Below are positions 46,871 through 58,361 of a stretch of 64,000 nt of DNA, in pieces (within the stretch, counting starts at the first letter, position 1; each line of letters begins with the position of its first letter). The translations under genes and the position numbers were made by a program. The stretch covers positions 18,556,001 through 18,620,000 of the forward strand of contig OX335647.2 in NCBI GenBank assembly GCA_946894095.1, in the 5' to 3' direction. The stretch is from Incurvaria masculella. Taxonomy: Eukaryota > Arthropoda > Insecta > Lepidoptera > Incurvariidae. A model generated the notes under the pieces. The model ran no database searches and was not told the DNA's origin. It saw only the letters and a program-made list of their open reading frames with translations.

Positions 46871-47981
46871 TATACGCACATATACTGTTTACGTGCCGGA
46901 ACCCACACTGCACAAAATGTATGTAGACGTTGGCGATTTTGAGCTCGGTTCGTTGATTGTTAGGAAAATATTTTTCATATAGTTGAAGTTGCATGTATTT
47001 ATGTTTTTGTTTTCAAACCTCATCGATATTCTGCAAGAAAAAATCCGTTGTATTTATTCTTTGTCCAATACCAGCCGCCCACACATTCCAGAAACGAGAT
47101 TATAATAAATTATGGAGGTAATTAAGGAAATCACTCGCCAAATACGGAACTAATCCGGAGATTGGGTCGAGACGTATGACGGTCTTGTCCTAAACTCGCG
47201 CCCACACCATATTTAATTGGATACCTCAAATAATATCCTTCTACAAACTTTACATTTATATGCCGATCAATCAATTTTATTCTGCTCGAATACACACACT
47301 TATCAAGTCGAGTGTTAATGTATGTGCCAAGAATAGACATAAGAATTGCATTGGGTTCCCCCGCCCCCTTATCTCTATAGAAAGGTTGAGCGTTCTGATC
47401 ATGTATAAAAGGTAGGGTTTATATGAGGACTTAGCTATATAAGAACTAGGACGAAGGAACAAAAAATCAAAATCAACGTCAACGTAACTTTAAACAAGTC
47501 AGTTTGTATGGTCAGAATGGAAGGAATTCCATGCGGTTCACTAAAAGAGACGTGTTTGAACATTGATTAACACGGCCATCTTTTCGTGCAATCGGGTCTT
47601 AAGCTTAGTGCGTGGTTTATTGTTGGTTGTATTTATTTGTCCCCAGCTACGTAATCTAAACTTAAACAATTCGTACTATTTAATTAAAGTGTCATCTTAC
47701 ATATATTAAGGTGAATTAAATAAAATCCTCGGCTTATGTTATACCGTGCGAATAAGAAGTCAATCTGGTATGAAACGCCATTGTCAAAATTCAATTAAAT
47801 ATAATTGAAAAAATTGATATTATCTCTTTCTGTCATATTGACGTCGACCTGGGAGAAAAAATAATTTAGAATTATTTTTCTTTCAAGTATAACGACATTA
47901 AAATACGTGACTGTTCATTGACGTTTAGTTAGAAGAAATAAATAATAAAATTTTAATATTAGAGCTTGTCTGTTTATTGGT
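46871..47981. other. Unrecognised sequence
   Basis: No gene or repeat recognised. Confidence 0.45.
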
Positions 47982-48363
47982 CAGCCTCAGTGGGCCAGTG
48001 GCGCGACACTTCGGCGATCGCTCTCCGAAGTTAAGCAACGCTGGGTCCGGTCTGGTCTTGGATGGGCGACTATTCGACCGTTGAGAGAGGCTGGCCGTGG
48101 TTCGGATTCCACGTTAAGCTGTAGGTCCCCTTCCTTACTTACTAGGTGGTAGGGTTTATCCCGCCCTGGTTGGTACCATCGCATTGGATGAACGATGGTC
48201 GAAGCGGCAATGAAAATTGTCCATGTTTTCCATCCAGTTCAATGTAGCCGTGCAATATAAGGAAGGTCCTGGCATGGCACCTAGTTCCCATGTGGTGTGT
48301 TGGGCTAATACCATGATAGAACTTGTGGTATTAGCCATCCATGGCCAGTCACATAAAAAAAAA
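47982..48363 (+). repeat. 5S rRNA-derived SINE, best full-length copy
   Basis: The head at about 48016-48071 matches the 3' half of 5S rRNA, including its pol III internal control region: CCGAAGTTAAGCAACG, then GGTCCGGTCTGGTCTTGGAT GGGCGAC. The body follows: GTGGTTCGGATTCCACG, GATGAACGATGGTCGAAGCG GC, CCATCCAGTTCAATGTAGCC, GGTCCTGGCATGGCACCTAG. The 3' end has a perfect 11-bp stem GGCTAATACCA / TGGTATTAGCC at 48303-48336 and terminates in an A run. Confidence 0.92.
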
Positions 48364-49289
48364 CCTAGTTATACAGTAATACAGATATAGAATGGCACAA
48401 ACACACAAAGATGCGCGGAGTAGGTATGGCATGAATGTAAAAATGTAATAACACACGAAATAATGCTTGAATTGCTTTATTGAAAGGTGAACTCATCGAG
48501 AACCATCAAGATATCTTCCTGCAGCATGGGCAATTGCTTGGGTGCCCACGCAATTTATTCCATCCTAACTGGAGTGACTTCATTTTACCCAGTTTAACAT
48601 TTACGATCTATTGTAAGGAGTCCAATTTACGAGACCTAATAAACACTACATTTTATTGTTTAAACTACAGATTACTGGAGAGTTTAAGTGTACACATTGT
48701 CTCAGTAACCACAAGAGAACAAAAATAATAAACGGAAGCCATAGTCATATAAAATTAACAATTTCCATTGAAAAATAGATAGGTATATTTAACTCCCAAA
48801 AATTAAATAAAATCAATTTTATTTCTCATCACTATGAGAAGTTTACACAAAAATTGATAACCTGAAATTAAAAATCTTGGATAACTTGAAATCTATTTGA
48901 AAGTTTCATCAGATTCACCCTAACCCACTGATGCAGTCGTGTCCAGATTTTTTAAAGATTGTCAAACAGTGGAACGGAGAATGCGAAGTTAAAGGCATTT
49001 TCGGTTTGTTTGCCTTTTTAGTATGATTATCTTATTCAGCATTTTTAAAGTTATCCATTCGAAGATAAATATATATTTTAAATTACGTTAACATCTTCGA
49101 TTTTTCTGGTAATATTTGTTTCATTAACCTTTAAATAAAAAAAATCATCATATAATATGTTTGTCCTATTCATCACTTACCATTAACTCTTCACCTCACG
49201 CATTTTTTTCAAAATGTTCCCATGCATTGTGCGTAGCAAATGCGCCATTATCTTTTAATAAAACTGCAAACAGACGTAAAATTTGCATA
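48364..49289. other. Unrecognised AT-rich sequence
   Basis: No gene or repeat recognised. Confidence 0.45.
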
Positions 49290-49405
49290 ATTGCAGAACT
49301 GCGCGTGCGCAAGGGAGCGTCGCGAGGCTTCGCAGAATGGCAACACACCATCAATCATGGCGGACGGTTCTTTGTTAGCGGTTCCTGGATTGTGCTGCCC
49401 TACAA
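49290..49405 (+). promoter_or_regulatory. Possible promoter and first exon
   Basis: AACTGCGCGTGCGCAAGG near 49298 resembles an NRF-1-like GC palindrome. A frame starting at ATG 49357 reads MADGSLLAVPGLCC and meets a weak donor (ACAAG|GTCATT). No further exon identified. Confidence 0.22.
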
Positions 49406-49989
49406 GGTCATTCGTAATTAAAAACGACGTAAATACCTATATTTTTACAACAAAACTACAAAGATTTTGGACCACACTTTTGCTTAGCCCAATGCTGGAG
49501 CTTAGGCTGGAGTGCACCATATCTGGATAGTAATGTAGTTATGGTTACAATAGATCGGGCGCAAAATAAGGAGAGATATATTTTAAATTAAAAATTAACG
49601 CTGGCCAGAGATTGGTCACTCCACCCTTAGGCTTTTTAATATTTTTTTAATTATGGAACCCGACATGAATGGCTACTCTAGCCTTAGATACATAGGACGA
49701 GTGGCGAGCGTGATCTAACCAATCACCACCGAAATATTATGTTATCCTTGCGATGGTTTTCTTCATCGTAAGCATGTATGTACATGCACTCATCAAACAC
49801 GAAACGAAAAAGAAAGTGATCCAGCAAACTGGTCTCCACAACATTTGGTCAATCAACGCTTCCCGAATCGAGAAACGCGCCCACTTTGCGAGCGAGCTAA
49901 ACCAATGTGATGAATGACCCCTTAGAATAAATCCAACGTAACCAAGCGCAGATTAACGTATTTAGACTAAAAAACGCATTTTGCAAAAT

Positions 49990-50245
49990 CACTCGCATGG
50001 ATGGGGTCGAGCCAAATATCACGACATCCCACCAAGGGGGGAGGAGGAGACGAAAAAGGGGGGGGACTCATTTGTCTGCCTCACCTCCAGGACATGGAAC
50101 TGTCTGCAGACGAATGCCTTTTCTCATACCTATAACCTGGGAGTCTTCAAGCGTAATTGGAATAGGCTCGATAGCTCAACGATGAAAATCCGCTGGTATG
50201 GTGCCTCATTGAGCGCGGTTTCGCGAGGCGAGGTGTATTCGACTT
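49990..50245 (+). mobile_element. Degenerate LINE fragment (CR1/Jockey-like C-terminus)
   Basis: The frame from 49981 includes SRTWNCLQTNAFSHTYNLGV FKRNWNRL, matching the RxWN.LP..VF...Y.L..FK..V.. motif at the end of many insect LINE reverse transcriptases. No 3' tail is obvious. Confidence 0.6.
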
Positions 50246-51179
50246 TTCTGAGCACCTTCGGTCCTCAGCACAGCCCCATACCGGTTTTTTCATAAAAAAC
50301 GCCTCACGTAATTAATGGATGCCCCCAAGGGACCGTCCGCAGGCAGTGCAATGCAGTCATCGCTCCTGTAGCCGCCACGCACCGCTGCCACCGAGCTCGA
50401 GTGGATGCACCGCACCAGCCACGGCGATGTCCGCCTTCGTCGGCGCACCGTACCTGCAACGTCCATTAGCGAAGCTTTCAAAGCTCTTTGTAAGCTGCGG
50501 GCGTAGGCATTGTGATGCCAACACCGCTTCTGTTGCAACCACTGGTAATCGTTAGACCATTTCAATATATTCAGATTGTTTTTACTTTGGAGGTCTTGAA
50601 TTAATATTAAATTTGTAAATATAGGAGTACATTTTACCTATAGTAAGTATACAGTTAAACACCCTTGGTGCGGACGGAACAGTATTTAAAAAATTGCAGG
50701 ACTTCATAAAACTATAATACCTTAAATGATAATTTTAAATATTTGGCTTGAAAATATCAAATTGTTTCCTAAAAAAATCTGCTGCTTTGGAGCGCTAGAA
50801 ATACTAAGTTACTTTTAGCAGTGGTTAAAGAATTTCACTGTTAACATTGTTTTAATCCGTAGCGATGCAAATGGGAAGTAAGGACCACATGACATGACTC
50901 CAGTTCATTACATCTTTAAAAATATCCTTCGCTTATTATTATTTTATTTGAATCTATTTACATTATTTTTTCTACCTTACCTTTCTATTGGTAATTCGTG
51001 CGTATCCCCCATTTGTCATGCATGGTGTACGCATGCGCGCGGGAAAACTAGCAGAAGACAATTGAAACTTCTTGCATTCCGCGAATTTTTCCCAAAGACT
51101 TGGCTCTCCGTTACTTATATCGCGTACCCAATGTAATGTTTATTTGTATAAATCAACCGAAACGGATAATTTCCCTGCT
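50246..51179. other. Unrecognised, partly GC-rich
   Basis: 50297-50330 repeats the ACGCCTCA.GTAATTAATGG motif of 12.42 kb. 50330-50540 is GC-rich with frames open on both strands and no recognised domain. Confidence 0.35.
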
Positions 51180-51352
51180 AGGTGGTTAAGACCGCTCGGG
51201 TTAGTACCACCGCATTGGATGTACAGATAGTCGAAACGACATCGAAAATTATCCGTGTTTTCCATCCAGTTCAGTGTAGTCGTGCGCGTAAAGGGAAGGT
51301 CCTGGCATGGCACCTAAGTGGGTGCGGTATAAACCATCCATCTCCAAATACA
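51180..51352 (+). repeat. SINE copy lacking its head
   Basis: GCTCGGGTTAGTACCACCGC, GTTTTCCATCCAGTTCAGTG, AAGGTCCTGGCATGGCACCT and a short 3' end before ACACAAAAAG. Confidence 0.8.
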
Positions 51353-51719
51353 CAAAAAGGGAAAAAATCATCCTGGCCGCCCCGTGTCTCCCACATCTCC
51401 AGTTTGTCTCTAACGCAGTACTGCGACATATGCATATAGTATCTATGGTTTGACTCTAAAGCAGTCTATGCTAAATTGGTCACAGTTGACCCGCCGCGGC
51501 GATAGTATATCCGACACCGGCGCACGCAGCGGCCAGCTGGGTTCCTGTTTGCATTCCAACGCGAATGGAGCCATAAACGCTCAGTCGAACCGCGGAACAA
51601 TCGCGTCGTAATCTACCTCTCCACTCGGCTGAGGCGGCGCGGCGCGTGCTGCACCCGGAAACTGCTGCACGGCTCCAGGATATTGCGAAGTGACCTTGCG
51701 GCCGATGGCGACATGTGTA
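51353..51719. other. Unrecognised GC-richer stretch
   Basis: About 51485-51715 is GC-richer than its surroundings; no exon could be supported. Confidence 0.4.
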
Positions 51720-51834
51720 CGGCAGGCCTATTCCTGGAATTCCGTAAATCGCTTTGAAAACCGCTACAAAAGCGATTTTTAGACTCAGGATTCCCGATTC
51801 CTCATTACGGAATTCCGGGAAAAGGCCTGCTGCG
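51720..51834. repeat. Hairpin element, GCAGGCCTATTCCTGGAATT ends
   Basis: Left GGCAGGCCTATTCCTGGAAT and right complement GCAGGCCTTTTCCCGGAATT, both continuing into CCGTAA. The interior includes AAACCGCTACAAAAGCGATT, also found in the copy at 52891-53136. Confidence 0.82.
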
Positions 51835-51847
51835 CTCTTTTAGCCTC

Positions 51848-52160
51848 GGGATCAGATAATAGAGTTAAAGCAACCCTGGGCGCGGTCTGCATCTGGGTAG
51901 GTGGCCGATTTCGACCGTTCGGATTCCAACTAGACTGTATTTCCTCTTCTTTACTTACAAGTTGGTAGGGTTAATCCTGCCCGGGTCGGTGACAGCGTAT
52001 TGAATTAAAAAATATCGAATTGGCAATGAAAATGAATGCATATGAAAATACGTGTTTTTCTTCTAGTTCAATGTAGAAGTACAAGGTAAGGAAGATCCTG
52101 ACAGGACATTTAGTTCCCATTTCGTAGTGCGTTTGGCTCACATCGGGACAATAAAAAAAC
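51848..52160 (+). repeat. 5S-headed SINE copy
   Basis: AGAGTTAAAGCAACCCTGGG CGCGGTCTGCATCTGGGTAGGTGGCCG retains the 5S-like promoter. Body and ACATAAAAAA-like end are diverged but in order. Confidence 0.82.
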
Positions 52161-52607
52161 ACCCTGCAAAAAACATTTTTTTTTCCAGTTTACCACATGT
52201 ACCTATTGTGATGTGACTAAGAAAACAGACCAATGTAGATTTTGTTGCAACAAGGTTTATTTAAATGTAAAGTAGTAGATTTGGGCTGGATTTCACCAAG
52301 TGCTGATTATCTCTAATTGGCAATTAAAGGGCCTGTTACTAAATTACTTATTATCTTGTATTAGTATCTATTGCGAGATAGTAAGAAAATTATGTGCCAA
52401 TTAAGGTAATCATTACTTGGTAGGAGACACCCTCAGGCTGGTTTTCACCAAGTCCGAAAACGTTGTTTCTTTGATGGAAAAGATGGACGGCTGGAGGCTG
52501 GTTTTACCTCCAATATAAACGAAATGAAAAACAAAAATGTGAAAAAAACAAGTGCAAATAGGATACCTGGTACCGCTCATGCAGCGCACATTTCTATCAT
52601 TTCTAAG

Positions 52608-52874
52608 CCTGAAATTGAAAGAGCTCTGGTTAAGTGCTTTCAACAGCCAAGTAGAGTTGAAAATTTACCAAGAATGCCAGCAATCATAGTTCGTCCTGCC
52701 GCGGCCGTCCCTCGGGTCGCTTCTCACGGCCGGCCGCGCTCGCGCCCGGCGCTTCCGGCGGATGCGACGGCCGCGCCGCCCGCGCCACCCGCAGGCACCG
52801 CGGCGGAGCCTTCCGCGGGACCCTCGCCCGGTAGTAGGAGGCCTTGGAGGAATTTTCGGACGAGATTGACGAAG
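52608..52874 (+). CDS. Candidate internal exon of an unknown gene
   Basis: 267 bp, phase 0 at both ends, bounded by an acceptor (TCATTTCTAAG) and donor (GACGAAG|GTAACT). Reads PEIERALVKCFQQPSRVENL, then a Pro/Ala-rich stretch and GSRRPWRNFRTRLTK. High third-position GC contrasts with flanking DNA. The frame is also open upstream to an ATG at 52524. No family recognised; low complexity could make it misleading. Confidence 0.35.
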
Positions 52875-52890
52875 GTAACTTGTGCGCGGG

Positions 52891-53136
52891 CGCAGCAGGC
52901 CTATTCCTGGAATTCCGTAATAGGAAACAGGAATCCTGAGTCTAGAGAACCGCTTTTATAGCCCTTTTTTTCAAAGCGATTTTTTCGACGGAAAATCTTG
53001 ATTAATTTAAAAAAACTATGCTTGGAATCTTTTCGTCAAGAAAGTCGCTTTGAAAACCGCTACAAAAACGGTTTTCGAGGCTTAGAATTCCTGATTGTTC
53101 CAGTGTTCCTGTGAGTTCCAGGAAATAGGTTTGCGG
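52891..53136. repeat. Inverted-repeat element, longer copy
   Basis: Left GCAGCAGGCCTATTCCTGGA ATTCCGTAA; right end TTCCAGGAAATAGGT. Shares GCTTTGAAAACCGCTACAAA A with 51720-51834. Confidence 0.75.
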
Positions 53137-53140
53137 ATGT

Positions 53141-53486
53141 GTAAGCATCACAAAAATTCGCCTACCATACAAACGTAGTTTACTAATAATTTCAAAACCA
53201 CTGTTCCAACTTACTTGATATTTGGTATCGAATATTAGGCCACAAATATCTGTGTCTGCATGTCTTTGTTTTTTCGGAAAATGTATTCTGGATCAAACCA
53301 CAGACAAAACAAAATTAGAATGAAGATTTTCTTTTTGCTTTCATTTCATTCGGTTTGCATTTTTCAAAAAAATAAAAGCATGCAGACACAGATATTTGTT
53401 ACCTGATATTAGATATTAAATATCAATTTAATTGGAATAGCAGTTTCCAAATGATTAGTAAACTACGTTTGTATGGGGAGCATAGC
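53141..53486 (-). repeat. Inverted-repeat element, second copy of the 22.5-kb family
   Basis: Collinear with the complement of 22500-22846: ACCATACAAACGTAGTTTAC, GGCCACAAATATCTGTGTCT GCATGTC, and AAACTACGTTTGTATGGGGA. The GGCCCGTAAGC end is worn at the left and lost at the right. Confidence 0.87.
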
Positions 53487-54476
53487 TGGGCAGTATAGGG
53501 TTGTCTGCGCTATCGAACAAATTTGCACCAGCTAACACGGTGTGAAAGAAGGGCTACCGAATATCTTTGTTCATGATCAATTTTATTTGTATTGGAAAAG
53601 CCCTTAGTTAGACTTTCACAAATATTTGATGTCGGAGAGTTCGGACGCCACAGAGAAGCAAAATTTTGAAGACAGGACATTTTATACAAAAGAAAAAAAA
53701 AAGAATAAAAATATTTTCGAAAAAGTCGCTTACCTTAGACTGGAATCGAACTTTAGAAATGTTAATAGAATCATGTATGTTTTATGGCATCAATCGATAG
53801 GTCAATCATATAAGTAATATCTATTTACGCATACGTTACTGCTCAAGTTTTAGGACGACTATATAATTAAACTGTGTAGGAACTGGGCTACCATGTTTAA
53901 TTTGTATGTATTGATTACTGCATAAACAGTTTTATTGATACGTATATTTATACGTGACCGCAGAGTAAGGTCAATATACTAGAACATTGTCACTGCTACT
54001 TATATGTTCTTGTTGAACCACCAAACCAAGTTGAACCACAAGCAACGTAATACGGGACTTCCTTTTTATAGAATATCTCGTCGTCATTCCAGATGACTTT
54101 AGAAGCATGACTGACTCATTTAACTCAGAAATGATTTATTTTATTTATTTATTAGAATACTAGAAAACTGTCACGAGGTGGAGGAAGGAATAAATAAAAG
54201 TTTGTACAAAAATGCAGTAATAAATAGAATAAAAGTTTGACGATTTGATTTTGTTTCATGAATAAGTATAGCTCTTAAAATGGCCCGTAAGCGATATTCA
54301 TCTTTTAATTTAAAAAATAAAGTCTGGTTTGTTCGAATACTTATAACTCGAGAATGGCTGGACCGATTTTCATAGTTTTTGATTGGTTGTAGTTGTCTTC
54401 CATCCTGAATAACATAATAACTCTCAAAAACATTAAAAAATTAAATGGAAAACTATTTAAGTAAATATACTTTTTT
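53487..54476. other. Mostly unrecognised; one small protein-like frame
   Basis: From ATG 53629 a 62-codon frame reads MSESSDATEKQNFEDRTFYT KEKKKN..., whose first 20 codons look coding-like. No splice site or family supports it. TGGCCCGTAAGCGAT at 54288 resembles the CGGCCCGTAAGC element end. Confidence 0.25.
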
Positions 54477-54567
54477 GTACTAAGCAGGTACGTCGCTTAT
54501 TCCAAGGATGTGATATGTAAGAATGTATAATCGACCGTGAAGCAAGGACACATTAATTTCTTCAGAT
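54477..54567. repeat. Two repeat fragments abutting the mitochondrial insertion
   Basis: GTACTAAGCAGGTACGTCGC matches an end of the 43310 hairpin MITE. It is followed by the tail of the second SINE-like family (TAATCGACCGTGAAGCAAGG ACACATTAATT, minus strand). Confidence 0.7.
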
Positions 54568-55065
54568 TTTTTTTCAATTCTTCGGAATTAATCATACTCA
54601 TCATGCTTTAATAGAAGGAAATCACTCATACTTCACTTGAAGGATTATTTATTACAGTAATTTTAGGAGTATACTTTACATTACTTCACGGCAATGAATA
54701 TCTAGAGGCACCCTTTTCTATTGCCGATAGAGTTTATGGATCAACATTTTTATAGCAACAGGATTTCATGGTCTTCGTGTAATTATTGGGAGTCTATTTT
54801 TACTTATTTGCTTAATTCGAAATTAAAAATTTCTCCAATCATTTATCCAAAATTCATAATTTTGGATTTAAAGCAGCTACACATATAATGTAGTCTGATT
54901 ATTTTTATGAATTTCTGTTTATTGATGAGGTAATTAATCATTTATATAATATTTTTAGTATATTAGACTTCCAATCAAAAAGTTTAATTATTTTATTAAA
55001 TTTTTTATTAAATAATTATTTAATATCTTTGAAATATTATAACAATTTTAGCATTAATTTCAACC
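54568..55065 (+). pseudogene. Nuclear mitochondrial DNA: cox3 3' part, trnG, start of next region
   Basis: Frameshifted cytochrome oxidase [11 protein letters not shown], then [54 protein letters not shown], ending in VVWLFLWISVYWWG when TGA is read as Trp (near 54891-54937). A trnG-like segment with anticodon TCC follows (about 54940-55008), then AT-rich sequence resembling the start of nad3. cox3-trnG-nad3 is the usual insect order. Indels show it is dead. Confidence 0.92.
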
Positions 55066-56200
55066 TCAACGGATGAAAATGGTCACCCATCTAGAACCTA
55101 ACCGCGCTCAGAGGTGCTTCACGAAGCTTATCGAATCGAGTCTGGTTTCAAAAAGATGCATGCAACAAATTATCCGATTCAATAGTAGAAACCGTTACGT
55201 ATGTTTTCTGTGATGGTAGCGACACCGTTTTCTCCTCATTCGAGATTGATTGCTTCGGAACCTATATAAAACTTTAGTCCTCACTACTATCCACGTTGTA
55301 TGTTCATTAAAAATAAAATTTGAAGCAACCGCATCTATCCGCGTAACCATCAATGTCCAGTCACATAATAGAACGTTAAATTTAACCAAAATCCTGTAAA
55401 CGATAAAGCCTTTATAGATAATTTACAGACCAAAACGCCTTTCTATTCATACTATAAATCTTCTAATATCATGAACAAATACGTACCATGTAAGTAAAGA
55501 TGCAGAAATTAGCATAACGACAGTTTAATAGCATCGTCCGGCTAGTTTTTCTACAGTCGCCACCCGAGCGTGCCGTGAAAAAAGATGTTTCGCTCATTTG
55601 TCGATATAGACGTTAAACGCGATTTATTTCATCTCGTGCCCCGCTCTTCGATACTTCATTTGGGGAAACTGTATTGTGGAAAGCGATGTCTTTGTCGTGT
55701 GCATGCGGTAAGAAGGAGACAGAACGAGGCAGGGAAAAGCAATGACGGTGGAGAGAAGAACCGAGAGGTGCGCGAGGAATGTTCCGGAAGATCGATGGTT
55801 GATGCTACCGCACGGATCTATTGAAACTGTGGATTCAAGAGCTCGGTCGTTTGAAGTTTTCTCGAGTTTCAACCACAATGTAGAAGCATTTGATCACTTA
55901 TTATCAAATGAATAACGAAGAAGTGTCTATTCGAAGGATTGAGTCGCCGCTAATGTCGGATTTAAATTCAGTCTAACAATATATACCAGGTGGAAGAAAA
56001 AGAACCACTGTGAGGAATTAGGATTCTTTACTACTTTGTGTACGGTATGTAATTAGCATCTTGTACATACTATAAGCGTAACTCCCGACACAATAGCCCG
56101 CCTAGAAGGAGGCATGGCACCTCGCCTGCACGGTGAAATTGGGCTCGTCAATTTAGACTTAGGCGCTATTCAGCTGCGCAGCGCCTCTTCAAAATCGCCG
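55066..56200. other. Unrecognised sequence
   Basis: A SINE-tail-like CAATGTCCAGTCACATAA lies near 55351. Open frames on both strands at 55585-55878 overlap each other and look random. Confidence 0.4.
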
Positions 56201-56239
56201 GCACAACCGGATTCTACGGCACGTTAGCTGACGTCGGAG

Positions 56240-56345
56240 CGGTACTCGGCTTCCACGTAGAGGCTCGCATCCAGTGCACAGGGGGCCGGCTTCGTTGTAA
56301 AGGCTCGAATCCAGGGCACAGGGGGTGTCGGCCTCCACGGCACGG
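56240..56345. repeat. Short minisatellite, about 43-bp unit
   Basis: About 2.3 units of CGGCTTC..GT...AGGCTCG(C/A)ATCCAG(T/G)GCACAGGGGG. Confidence 0.75.
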
Positions 56346-56695
56346 GGCAGTGAAATGCCTTGTTCTTATGTTGTTATCGATATGCATCTGTCGAAGCACG
56401 CGCAATCTTCCGCATCCCTTCAGCCCAGCGTGCATGGAAAGACAGTGCATGGAGATCGAAACTCAGTCGTATGGCGGCAGAGTAGCCACGATCCTGTAAG
56501 GACGCGCTAAATCGAATATTAGTTGCAACAAATAGTGTCATGTAAAGTTCTTACGTGTCGTTGGAACTCAAGAACAGCAGTAGTAAGTGATTTCGTAAGT
56601 GAACCCACTCGCCGACACTACCGCCATTGCATGTAATGGCTACGCCCCGCGCCGCCCCCATACGAACGAGTTTCGGTTGCGACTCCCGTCCTTCC

Positions 56696-56843
56696 ATGTT
56701 CGCCTCTTCATTATTTAAAAGCAAGCGAAATTGTTTGCGACCACTGCAATCTGTACCCAAAGAAGAATCAAATATTTATGACAATGAATTTCTTCATCAA
56801 ACCTTGACAATCAAAACCAATCCAAAACCCAGAATATCTAAAA
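56696..56843 (+). CDS. Candidate first coding exon of an unknown gene
   Basis: Frame MFASSLFKSKRNCLRPLQSV, continuing through NEFLHQTLTIKTNPKPRISK, runs 49 codons plus one base to a good donor (AAA|GTGAGT). A GC-richer promoter-like stretch precedes it. The ATG lies in an open frame that begins at 56627, so the start is a guess. No family recognised and no second exon found. Confidence 0.38.
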
Positions 56844-58361
56844 GTGAGTATTTTATTTCGTGTTAAGAATAAAAAGCACAAAATCCAAACGCATATTGTC
56901 CAATTGGACTGTGCCCTGTTTGGACTTATATACATTAAAACAGTACATAAAATATTAATTATGTATATTATACTATGACGCACAAAAAAACAAATGTAAA
57001 TTGCGATTGCGTTCGAACGGTTCGTTGATGAGTAAGAGTTGGTTGTCGCGTTATAACTTTTCAGCGAAATATTCGTAAAAAACCCGGAACATTAGAAAAA
57101 AAATAACGAAATATTTGCGCTCAACAAATTTAATGATCACCTAATAAGAACACAATCATGATATAACTCGGCTAAATAACTTAATTGAAATACCAACATG
57201 CGCTATCTAATATTCTTGTTATTATCTCCTTGATGTAGACATATATTCAACTGGCTGCGGTACCCGGCTTCGCTATAACATCATCATTTAGTCATGTCAT
57301 GTATCAGTTATTCACTTAATTAAATATTTGGTCACAATTAAAACAAAATAACAGAACTATACGTATTATCAAGCCATTTAAAGTGTATTACATTAGTGCG
57401 ATATTATGTTACTAGAAGAAACCGGTGGAAGGTTTTATGCTCTATGATTCTTTGTTTGTCATGGTTTTTCTTTAGCTATAAAAGTATTTTTTTTCTTTCA
57501 GTTAAACCCTTCTATAAGTAATGGAAAATAAATCTACAACAATGATTTTTTATAGATAATGGAGTTCTTATAATGACTATACATAGTTTCAAGTAATAGT
57601 TCATTATATTATGAAGAACCTAGTAAAAGTATTATTATATTTATTGCTATTAAATAACGATTATTTTCACGCTGTGCACACATAAAAACTTTACCTTGTG
57701 CTCATTTGAAGGTGGATCGTAATCATACTTTATTAAAAATAAACTAACTTTGTTTCATTCGAAGGGCACTTTATCAAAAACTAATTTTGTTTTTATGCAT
57801 CTAATAATGTATGTCCACTAGCGTAACTTTTCGCCAGTCTAAGAAAATTCGCGCAGCAAAGATGTCTCCACCTGGCCCAGCCAACTTGCATGGGCAACGC
57901 AAGTGCCCACAACACGGTGCATAAACACGGTGTATAATTAACGTGGAGCGGTGGAAGCAAGTGGAGGCATTGTTTGTCACCGCGGCCGGATGCGGCCAAC
58001 GCCAGACCCGCCGCGGCCACGGCGCGACCCGCACGCTTACTGACACCATCCATCACTCACCTGTGAGAAATATCGCACAAAAACGTCCTGTTATCGTGAA
58101 TAATTGTAAATCGCAAAGACACCAAAGATTGTGAATTTACGAAAGGGTCGAATAGCGCGCGAATTCGAAATTCGAACGCACCGGGTTGCGAAGGCTGCGA
58201 ATAGGTTCTACATTTGAAAGTGTTTATTTTGTAGAGTGCCTTTTATCAACGAACGTACGAACTGTGACTTTGACCGAGTGTTAAACGGATATCAGAGTGA
58301 CTTTAGCTCAAAGCTCCACGGACTTTTGAGCAAGCGGTGAAGGCTATCTCGTGCGAGCGGT
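56844..58361. other. Unrecognised; Helitron end fragment and CpG-rich block
   Basis: ACTGGCTGCGGTACCCGGCT TCGCT at about 57250 is the complement of the Helitron 3' end, so a minus-strand Helitron remnant extends to the right; its 5' end was not found. 57940-58060 is CpG-rich and may belong to a promoter. Confidence 0.35.

Noticed and set aside
54940..55008. Functional tRNA-Gly gene
   Set aside because: Part of a dead mitochondrial insertion beside frameshifted cox3; the acceptor stem is eroded.
57250..57290. Complete minus-strand Helitron
   Set aside because: Only the 3' terminal motif was seen; no matching 5' TC-type start was found downstream.
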